Source: Dehalococcoidia bacterium (GTDB lineage Bacteria; Chloroflexota; Dehalococcoidia; SAR202; UBA11138). Taken from it: a DNA stretch of 6,792 nucleotides. The notes beneath the pieces were generated by a model. It had not been told where the DNA came from. It saw only the letters and a list, made by a program, of their open reading frames with translations, and did no database searches. Numbering within the stretch: the stretch's first letter is position 1; every line of letters starts with the position of its first letter. The stretch is from contig JAAXHY010000185.1 in the NCBI GenBank assembly GCA_012270665.1, positions 1 through 6,792 of the forward strand, in the 5' to 3' direction. Below are positions 1-5,569 of this stretch, in pieces. The position numbers and the translations under genes are program-made.

Positions 1-1623
1 CGGGCCGGGTCTCGCTCCATGCTCCGGGCCACGGGCCTGGACGACGCCGCGCTGTCCAGCCCCTTCATCGGCGTGGCTAACCTGGCCAGCGACGTCACAC
101 CCTGCAACGTACACCTGGGGCCACTGACCGCGCGGGTCAAGGAGGGCATCCGCTCAGCCAGCGGCGCTCCCTTCGAGTTCGGCACCATCACCGTCAGCGA
201 CGGGGTGTCCATGGCCACGGAGGGCATGAAAGCCTCTCTGGTCAGCCGCGAGGTCATCGCCGATTCCATTGAGGTCGTCTCCATGGCGGAGTGGTTCGAC
301 GGCCTCGTGACCGTTGGCGCCTGCGACAAGAACATGCCCGGCTGCCTCATGGCCATGGCGCGGCTGAACATACCATCCGTCTTCGTCTACGGCGGCACCA
401 TAATGCCTGGCAGCTATCAGGGGAGGGACGTGAATATCCAGGACGTGTACGAGGCCATAGGCGCTCACGCCCTGGGCAACATGACGGACGCCGAGCTGGA
501 CGAGCTTGAGCGCGTGGCGTGCCCCGGCGCAGGCGCCTGCGCCGGCCTCTTTACGGCCAACACCATGTCTTCGGCCATAGAGGCCCTGGGCATGTGCCTT
601 CCCGGAGACGCCTCAATCCCGGCGGTTGACCCGCGGAAGGCGGACGAGTGCAGACAGGCGGGAGAGGCGGCAGTCAGGCTGCTGGAGATGGGCATCGCGC
701 CAAGGGACATACTCACCCGGAAGGCCTTTGAGAACGCCATTGCCGTCGTTGTGGCAATGGGAGGCTCCACCAACTCGGTGCTTCACCTGCTTGCCATCAG
801 CCACGAGGCCGGCGTGTCCCTCTCCATAGACGACTTCGACTACATCAGCCGGAACACCCCTTACATCGCCAGCTTGCGCCCCGGGGGAGCGTACGTGATG
901 GCGGACCTGGACCGAATCGGCGGTGTCTCCCAGGTGATGAAGCGCCTGCTGGACGCCGGCCTGCTTCACAGCGACGCCCTGACCGTTACAGGCAAGACCC
1001 TCCGGGAGAATCTGGAGGGTGTGGAGGAGGAGGCCGACCAGAAGATAGTGTTCCCGGTGTCGTCGCCCCTCAGCCCGACGGGCGGTCTGGCCATTTTGAA
1101 GGGCAACATCACCCCTGAGGGAGCGGTTATCAAGGTGGCCGGGAAGGAGAAGTTGTACCACCAGGGCCCGGCCAGGGTGTTCGACCGTGAGCAGGACGCC
1201 TATCGGGCGGTGCTGGCGGGTGACATCAACCGCGGCGATGTGGTGGTGATACGCTACGAAGGGCCGAAGGGAGGACCCGGTATGCAGGAGATGCTGGCGG
1301 TGACGGCGGCCATTGTGGGGCAGGGGTTGGGTGAGCACGTGGCGCTGATAACCGACGGGAGGTTCTCCGGCGCAACCCACGGCCTGATGGTGGGACACGT
1401 AGCGCCTGAAGCGGCGTCGCATGGGCCCATAGCCGCGTTGCAGGACGGCGACACCGTAACCCTGGACGTCCCCAACCGCGTCCTGGAGGCGGCGCTCTCT
1501 GACGCCCAGATACAGGAGCGGCTGGCGGCGGCTGCGCCTCCGGACCCACTGCACACCTCCGGCGCGCTGGGCAAGTACGCAAAGCTGGTGGGCTCCGCGT
1601 CTTCAGGCGCAGTCACCGGGTAG
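1..1623 (+). CDS. ilvD: Dihydroxy-acid dehydratase IlvD (5' end outside window)
   Basis: Cytoplasmic Fe-S enzyme that dehydrates 2,3-dihydroxy-isovalerate and 2,3-dihydroxy-3-methylvalerate to the 2-keto acids that precede valine, leucine and isoleucine. The frame is open from base 1. The six codons before the first ATG (base 19) read RAGSRS and continue into MLRATGL, matching the conserved region just inside the family's N terminus (RSLLRATGL-like), so the true start lies upstream. About 540 residues are present against a usual 555-570. Counting from the ATG at 19, the expected cluster ligands are all there: C29 in DVTPCN, C102 in CDKNMPGC (K104 is the Lys usually carbamylated for metal binding) and C174 in CPGAGAC. 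The GRFSGATHG motif starts at G447 and contains the serine proposed as catalytic base. It ends with a normal C terminus and TAG. I see no frameshift or missing key residue. Identity is very secure; whether the cluster is [2Fe-2S] or [4Fe-4S] cannot be settled by reading. Confidence 0.96.
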   Translation, partial: RAGSRSMLRATGLDDAALSSPFIGVANLASDVTPCNVHLGPLTARVKEGIRSASGAPFEFGTITVSDGVSMATEGMKASLVSREVIADSIEVVSMAEWFDGLVTVGACDKNMPGCLMAMARLNIPSVFVYGGTIMPGSYQGRDVNIQDVYEAIGAHALGNMTDAELDELERVACPGAGACAGLFTANTMSSAIEALGMCLPGDASIPAVDPRKADECRQAGEAAVRLLEMGIAPRDILTRKAFENAIAVVVAMGGSTNSVLHLLAISHEAGVSLSIDDFDYISRNTPYIASLRPGGAYVMADLDRIGGVSQVMKRLLDAGLLHSDALTVTGKTLRENLEGVEEEADQKIVFPVSSPLSPTGGLAILKGNITPEGAVIKVAGKEKLYHQGPARVFDREQDAYRAVLAGDINRGDVVVIRYEGPKGGPGMQEMLAVTAAIVGQGLGEHVALITDGRFSGATHGLMVGHVAPEAASHGPIAALQDGDTVTLDVPNRVLEAALSDAQIQERLAAAAPPDPLHTSGALGKYAKLVGSASSGAVTG

Positions 1624-1643
1624 CAGGGAGCGGCAACTTGTAG

Positions 1644-1658
1644 CGCTGCCAGGCAGTG
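1644..1658. repeat. Near-perfect inverted repeat upstream of the hdc promoter
   Basis: CGCTGCC and GGCAGTG form seven-base arms around a single A, with one mismatch (a G-T pair). The element lies 21 bases after the ilvD stop and ends one base before the proposed -35 hexamer of hdc. It could be a repressor or activator site. It could also be a weak stem after ilvD, but the RNA stem would be only about five pairs and is followed by just TTT, so a classic terminator is unlikely. Function is inferred from position only. Confidence 0.3.
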
Positions 1659-1659
1659 T

Positions 1660-1688
1660 TTGCCCTCAGACTGGCCTCGTGTTATATT
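1660..1688 (+). promoter_or_regulatory. Sigma70-type extended -10 promoter for hdc
   Basis: A TTGCCC -35 box (1660-1665, 4 of 6 to consensus) and a TATATT -10 box (1683-1688, 5 of 6) are separated by exactly 17 bases. The -10 is preceded by TG plus one base (1680-1682), the extended -10 signature. Transcription would begin near 1695, giving a leader of about 35 bases before the hdc ATG. It suggests hdc and the ACT gene are transcribed independently of ilvD. Confidence 0.55.
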
Positions 1689-1729
1689 GAAATCGAGGAC
1701 CTGGGAACACAGAGATCAAAGCCGCTCGG

Positions 1730-2842
1730 ATGGTTGAGATGGAGACCGAAAGCCGGAAGCGTCTCGATGTCCTGCTGAAAGACTTTGAAGCGCTGAGCGC
1801 GGAGCAGGTCGGCTATCCCTGCAACCACGACTTCGACTACTCGGAGTTGTGGCCCTTTCTCCAGTACAGCGCCAACAATGTCGGAGACCCCTTCCACGAC
1901 AGCAATTTCCGCATCAACACCCATGAGATGGAGCGGGAGGTGATAGACACCTTTGCCGGCATGATGCGCCTGGAGCGGGGGGAGGCTTGGGGCTACGTCA
2001 CTTCCGGCGGCACTGAGGGCAATATGTACGGCCTGTACATGGGGCGGGAGATTCACCCGGACGGCGTGGTGTACTTCTCCCAGGACACCCACTACAGCGT
2101 GGTGAAGATCCTGCGCCTGCTGAAGGCTCGCAACATCATGATCAAGAGCCAGGCAAACGGCGAGATCGACTACGACGACCTGTACGAGTCCATCCGCATA
2201 AACCGCGACGCGCCGGTCATCTTTATGGCCAACATAGGCACGACGATGAAGGGCGCTATAGATGACGTGAGCAGAGTGCGCGCCATCCTCAACGACCTTG
2301 TTGTGACCAACTACTACATCCACGCGGACGCTGCCCTGAGCGGTATGATACTGCCCTTTGTGGATGAGCCGCAGCCTTACGGGTTCGATGTCGGCTTTGA
2401 CAGCGTGGCGATAAGCGGTCACAAGATGATAGGCTCCCCGTTGCCCTGCGGCGTCGCTCTCACCAAGCGCGAGTACGTTGCGCGCGTAGCTCGCTCCATA
2501 GAGTACGTGGGCGTCCTGGATACCACCTTGACCGGCTCCCGCAGCGCCATCACGCCGCTTATGCTTTGGTACGCCCTAGAGAAGCACGGGATGGGCGGCT
2601 TTAAGCGGATTGTAAACGAATGTCTGGACAAGGCCGAGTACGCCGTTACGCGCTTCAGGGACAGCGGCATACCGGCGTGGCGAAACAGGAACTCCGTAAC
2701 TGTCGTGTTCCCCAAGCCGTCCGCGCAGGTCGTCCGCAAGTGGCAATTGGCGCCTTACGAGGACATCGCCCACCTGCTGACAATGCCACACGTGACGCGC
2801 GAGACTATAGACGCGGTCGTTGACGACTGCCTGAATCAATAA
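1730..2842 (+). CDS. hdc: PLP-dependent histidine decarboxylase (group II decarboxylase)
   Basis: Predicted cytoplasmic enzyme removing the carboxyl group of L-histidine to give histamine and CO2, using pyridoxal phosphate. The 370-residue length fits the bacterial PLP-type Hdc family (about 380). Motifs in order: phosphate-binding SGGTEGN (92-98); H121 in QDTHYS, which should stack on the PLP ring; NGEIDYDDL; NIGTTMKGAIDD; HADAALSGM with D200 expected to hold the pyridine nitrogen; and SGHKMIGSP with Schiff-base K232. The C-terminal stretch with AWRNRNSVTVVFP is also typical. The stop at 1688 limits the start to the ATG at 1730 or 1739. Neither has a clear Shine-Dalgarno; 1730 is chosen because it puts the PLP lysine at 232, the number I recall for the Morganella enzyme. 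Plant serine decarboxylases belong to the same subfamily and share features such as the late RKWQLA and DIAH segments, so serine or another amino acid as substrate is a real alternative. The decarboxylase fold is near certain, the substrate likely. Confidence 0.85.
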   Translation: MVEMETESRKRLDVLLKDFEALSAEQVGYPCNHDFDYSELWPFLQYSANNVGDPFHDSNFRINTHEMEREVIDTFAGMMRLERGEAWGYVTSGGTEGNMYGLYMGREIHPDGVVYFSQDTHYSVVKILRLLKARNIMIKSQANGEIDYDDLYESIRINRDAPVIFMANIGTTMKGAIDDVSRVRAILNDLVVTNYYIHADAALSGMILPFVDEPQPYGFDVGFDSVAISGHKMIGSPLPCGVALTKREYVARVARSIEYVGVLDTTLTGSRSAITPLMLWYALEKHGMGGFKRIVNECLDKAEYAVTRFRDSGIPAWRNRNSVTVVFPKPSAQVVRKWQLAPYEDIAHLLTMPHVTRETIDAVVDDCLNQ

Positions 2843-2857
2843 AGTCCAATAACTTGC

Positions 2858-2862
2858 GAGGA
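2858..2862 (+). promoter_or_regulatory. Ribosome binding site fixing the ACT protein start
   Basis: GAGGA sits nine bases before the ATG at 2872. It also lies inside the extra codons that would be read from the upstream in-frame TTG at 2854, which argues for the ATG and against the longer form. Confidence 0.6.
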
Positions 2863-2871
2863 CGCGCCTTT

Positions 2872-3264
2872 ATGAACAGAATCATAGTTATGGCGAAGAA
2901 CGAAGTCGGCGTAATCGCAGACATCAGCCGGGTCCTGGCCGACAGTGATATCAACATTGAGACCATCAGCGCCGAGGCCCTCGACGACAAGGGCGCTATC
3001 ACCCTGACCACCAATGACTACGATGGAGCGCTGCAAGCGTTGACCAACGCCGGGTTCAAGACCGTGACGGACGACTCGCTTTTGGTCAGCCTGCGGGACG
3101 AGCCTGGAGCGTTGGCGAAGGTGGCGGAGAAGCTCAAGCAGGGCGGTGTGAACATCCAGAGCCTGCATATTGTCGACCGCCGCGGCGACTACACTACGGT
3201 CGCTATACTGGTCGAGGACCGCGCAAAGGCGGAAAGCCTGCTGGATGAAGAGTCCATAGTTTAG
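2872..3264 (+). CDS. Tandem ACT-domain protein, probable amino-acid sensor
   Basis: A 130-residue soluble protein that consists of two ACT domains and nothing else. The first covers about residues 4-66, with the ligand-turn segment KNEVGVIADISRVL. The second covers about 70-126, with RDEPGALAKVAEKL, the classic D-x-PG-x-L turn at which ACT domains bind small molecules, usually amino acids. There is no DNA-binding, kinase or catalytic domain. The gene begins 29 bases after the hdc stop on the same strand with its own good ribosome binding site, so the two are very likely co-transcribed. By inference it could sense histidine or the decarboxylation product and modulate Hdc or another partner. 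Stand-alone ACT-ACT proteins are widespread and mostly uncharacterised, so this link rests on neighbourhood only. An in-frame TTG at 2854 would add six residues but overlaps the ribosome binding site. Confidence 0.88.
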   Translation: MNRIIVMAKNEVGVIADISRVLADSDINIETISAEALDDKGAITLTTNDYDGALQALTNAGFKTVTDDSLLVSLRDEPGALAKVAEKLKQGGVNIQSLHIVDRRGDYTTVAILVEDRAKAESLLDEESIV

Positions 3265-3348
3265 CTCCGTCCACCAGATTGCGCTCGTTCAGATAGATGT
3301 GAGACGGGTTGCAGCCGCCGCCTTTACCTGACGGAAGCGCGCTTCAAA
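3265..3348. other. Convergent intergenic gap without a clear terminator
   Basis: This 84-base space lies between the ends of the ACT gene (+) and the lipoprotein gene (-). The only symmetric element is the 12-base palindrome GAAGCGCGCTTC at 3334-3345, which gives at most a four-pair stem and has no T tract on either side. I therefore do not call a terminator. Confidence 0.4.
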
Positions 3349-4494
3349 TCAACCCTCGCCCGTTTCAGATGCGGTTACTCTTATCACCCATTCCCTTATG
3401 TCCACTTCCCACCAGGAGAGATTGGTCCAGGGGGGTCCGCAGGGAATTGATTCGTGATATTGACCGGCAATAACGCTGTACTCTCCTTCGGGAAGCGCCT
3501 CGGCGCTATACAGCTCTTCATACACTTTGGATGTATCAGGATGCATATGAGTATCAATGACGAACAACTCCTTATCCGCGCCAGCCAGCCAATAGTCGCT
3601 GAATCGAGGTGCCCCGGCAGGCAGCTTGCTTGAACTGTATACCCTTACCATACCCGATTCATCAGCCTCCGACTCCACTATGAAGCGGGGGAACGGATCC
3701 GGCTCCCTGTACCCTCCAAGGGTTAACTCGCGGTAGGCGCCCTCAAGCTGAGATTTTACCCGCTCTCGCCAATGTAGTGAGGAAGATACGCAGTTCTCAA
3801 ACCCGCTCCAATCGAGGGAGGCCATGTCCTCAATCTGTTTCCTGAGAGTTTCCTCCGAGATCGTTGCTGCCCAATCCATGGGGAGCAGTTCTACCGAGCC
3901 ATCGCTGCCACATCCCTCCCATCCTACTCTGTCCTCCTCGCCGCCGTAGGCGCTGTATATGAAGAGTATTCCCTCCCCCGGTCTCGTGATTCGCGATTCC
4001 TTCGCTCGTCGTTCTGTTTCTTGAAGCGCGCGAGCCTCTTCTTCGGTCCTGTAGCCAAACCAATTTGGAAACGCATTATACTTCGGAGCACTCTGCTCAC
4101 ACAGCGCTACTTCTTCTGCTCCTTCCCCCTTCAGGTACTCCAGGACTTTGAATGTGTACACCCACTCAACCATATATCCCAATCCCTGGTCTTTCCAGAT
4201 GTTAGAGTCAAGAGTCAGAAACCGCGCTCGCGCTATTGTTGGCGCCCATCTCACTGTTGACGCCCAACCAGGATCCTCTTCAACCCAATCCGGGAATCTT
4301 ACCTGTACGATTTGATGTGGAGAGGGCGGACTGGAGTGAACAGTAGCGTTCGCGCCTTCAGTCGCAGTGGGCGCTACGGTTGCCGTTGGCGACATCGTCG
4401 CTGTAGGCGCAACATCCGTCGAAAGGGTCGTCTCTGATGTGCATCCTGCCAAGATTACCGCCGTAAGGGCTATGTGGGCTATGAACAACCTCAT
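3349..4494 (-). CDS. Predicted lipoprotein of unknown function with PTAT spacer
   Basis: I do not recognise a family. The protein begins with a short lipoprotein signal (MRLFIAHIALTAVILAGC): a hydrophobic stretch, then lipobox LAGC with Cys18 as the lipidated residue, so it should be anchored on the outer face of the cytoplasmic membrane. A low-complexity linker with three PTAT units follows (about residues 29-46), a style common in Chloroflexota surface proteins. The roughly 330-residue mature part has a segment ending in VLEYLKGEG, rich in alternating hydrophobic residues, a middle region with charged helices, and a C-terminal part that looks beta-rich (LPEGEYSVIAG). Four further cysteines could form disulfides outside the cell. 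The start at 4494 is preferred because GGAG lies six bases before it; the in-frame ATG at 4506 would add MENK but has no good ribosome binding site. It appears monocistronic, and its base composition reads as less GC-rich than the genes on either side. Confidence 0.75.
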   Translation of the reverse strand: MRLFIAHIALTAVILAGCTSETTLSTDVAPTATMSPTATVAPTATEGANATVHSSPPSPHQIVQVRFPDWVEEDPGWASTVRWAPTIARARFLTLDSNIWKDQGLGYMVEWVYTFKVLEYLKGEGAEEVALCEQSAPKYNAFPNWFGYRTEEEARALQETERRAKESRITRPGEGILFIYSAYGGEEDRVGWEGCGSDGSVELLPMDWAATISEETLRKQIEDMASLDWSGFENCVSSSLHWRERVKSQLEGAYRELTLGGYREPDPFPRFIVESEADESGMVRVYSSSKLPAGAPRFSDYWLAGADKELFVIDTHMHPDTSKVYEELYSAEALPEGEYSVIAGQYHESIPCGPPWTNLSWWEVDIREWVIRVTASETGEG

Positions 4495-4579
4495 CTTGTT
4501 CTCCATTTTGCCCCGCTAGCAGTCCCACTCCTCGTTCATCCTTATTCTTCTCGAACAGTGGCTCCCGGCGCCCTTGTCG

Positions 4580-4608
4580 ATAATACGGCATCCGGCTGAG
4601 GGCATCGA
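4580..4608 (-). promoter_or_regulatory. Possible weak promoter for the lipoprotein gene
   Basis: Read on the minus strand, TCGATG (4608-4603, 3 of 6 to the -35 consensus) is followed after 17 bases by TATTAT (4585-4580, 5 of 6 to the -10). Initiation near 4573 would give a leader of roughly 80 bases. The -35 match is poor, so this is only the best candidate I can see upstream of the gene. Confidence 0.25.
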
Positions 4609-4949
4609 GCGACTGTCGTTTGGAGAACGCCATACGTCGAGGGTAGCGATTGAGCGTCCCGGTGGGCGCCCGTTGTGTGGCAGCGCCGCTCTTTGCCCGT
4701 TGACTATCTCATCCTCACTTATCATAATAATGCACGACACATCAGGAAGAAGGCAAGTCATACTCTCGGGCGATTCCGCCGCGAGCCAGCTTGATTGACT
4801 ATAACCCCCCGGGTCAACGAGCGATTTTGGAAGAGATAGCGAGTCGTATCGACGCAACTCTGGTGTTTGTGGTTCGCTAAGCCTTACGTAGATTCAATGA
4901 GGAGGGCGTACAAGGGAGGCTTCCACTCGAGTTTCCCTCAACGCAGTAG
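4609..4949. other. Stretch without a recognisable gene
   Basis: No convincing coding region, RNA gene or mobile-element end is visible here. Short open frames exist on both strands but lack ribosome binding sites and recognisable protein motifs. In the frame of the downstream pseudogene, codons from 4881 to 4946 are open and bounded by TAA (4878) and TAG (4947). They could be a further eroded piece of it, but nothing proves that. Confidence 0.4.
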
Positions 4950-5399
4950 TATGAAAGGCCACCAGATTATCAGCACGGCATGGGCGGGCATCAGAGGACT
5001 ATCTACAGGCATGAAGAAACGGAGGATTGGACAAGCCGTCAAAACTCTTTTACTGTGGGGCCTACGGGAACTCAGAGACTGCTACATAGAGATAGAAAAA
5101 CCGGAGAGTGGCCCTTTCCCGGCCAAGTTCCCTATATACCTGGTCGTAATGGCCCGTAGGGATCCATATACAGGCACAATGAAATGGAAGACTGGACATC
5201 AATGGAAGACGCTTTCACAATTGGACGCAGAGGCGGAGAGATCCCAATCGACGAAGAAACAGGCGCTCCCCTCGCGGGAACGTGGGACCGCAAGACCGGG
5301 CGGGACTCAGGCCAGGTAATAGGAACGCTAGTCTCCGATTGGCAAACCAACTCCGACAGGTGGATAGACATAGCGACATGGATTTCTATAAGTGGTTGA
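4950..5399 (+). pseudogene. Remnant of an unrecognised repeat protein with internal amber codon
   Basis: The frame starting at 4950 reads to a TGA at 5397-5399 with one interruption, TAG at 5157-5159. It contains two diverged copies of a protein repeat 165 bases apart. Copy 1 (5001-5060) begins IYRHEETEDWTS and copy 2 (5166-5225) begins IYRHNEMEDWTS; 13 of 20 aligned residues are identical although only 39 of 60 bases are. A second shared element, DRKTG followed by GQV (5091-5129 and 5286-5318), is conserved in protein while nearly every third base differs. That pattern is what selection on protein sequence leaves and singles out this frame. The amber aligns with a CAG glutamine codon in copy 1, a one-step C-to-T nonsense change. 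No ribosome binding site precedes the first ATG (4980), and a TAG at 4947 closes the frame upstream. I know no family for it. Two separate small genes are a less likely reading. Confidence 0.5.
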
Positions 5400-5553
5400 A
5401 TCACCTGATTTCCTCCGAGAGTCATAAATAGCAATTCAAGGCAGTTCACCAATCTGCGGCGATATTGCCATGGTGGAAGAGGCATGACTTGCAAGAGGTG
5501 GAGCGCGGCGCGAATTTCTCGACCAGATCAACTTCCATGTCCCGCTCGCAACC
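5400..5553. other. Leader region before the YceI-cytochrome gene, nothing identified
   Basis: I looked for promoter hexamers here. The best pair, TTGAAT (5396) with CATAAA (5423), has a 21-base spacer, which is too long. No hairpin with a T tract and no coding region is evident. Confidence 0.35.
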
Positions 5554-5561
5554 AGGAGAGG
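5554..5561 (+). promoter_or_regulatory. Ribosome binding site for the GTG-started gene
   Basis: AGGAGAGG is a strong Shine-Dalgarno sequence; its last G is eight bases before the GTG at 5570. An in-frame TAG at 5567-5569 directly abuts the GTG, so no longer N terminus is possible. Together they decide the start. Confidence 0.65.
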
Positions 5562-5569
5562 TTTCGTAG

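Noticed and set aside
613..1554. Long minus-strand open frame (313 codons) inside ilvD
   Set aside because: It is the antisense shadow of a confidently identified enzyme in high-GC DNA and has no protein-family features.
1624..1660. Rho-independent terminator after ilvD
   Set aside because: The inverted repeat forms at most a five-pair stem and is followed by three Ts only; its position fits a promoter-proximal operator better.
2854..2871. Upstream TTG start for the ACT protein
   Set aside because: The extra codons overlap the GAGGA ribosome binding site, and the added residues are not part of the ACT fold.
3334..3345. Palindrome GAAGCGCGCTTC as a bidirectional terminator
   Set aside because: With a minimal loop the stem is only four pairs and no T tract follows on either strand.
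4574..4798. Plus-strand open frame of 74 codons opposite the lipoprotein upstream region
   Set aside because: No ribosome binding site, no recognisable domain, and it overlaps another chance frame on the opposite strand.
4516..4857. Minus-strand open frame of 113 codons upstream of the lipoprotein
   Set aside because: It needs a TTG start without a ribosome binding site, is rich in Ser, Arg and Pro like a chance frame, and shows no motif.
4867..5319. Open frame of about 150 codons (or from ATG 4897) overlapping the repeat region in another register
   Set aside because: Between the two DNA repeat copies only 8 of 20 residues agree in this frame, against 13 of 20 in the frame starting at 4950, where differences fall on silent positions. 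It lacks a recognisable motif and ends in basic low-complexity sequence.
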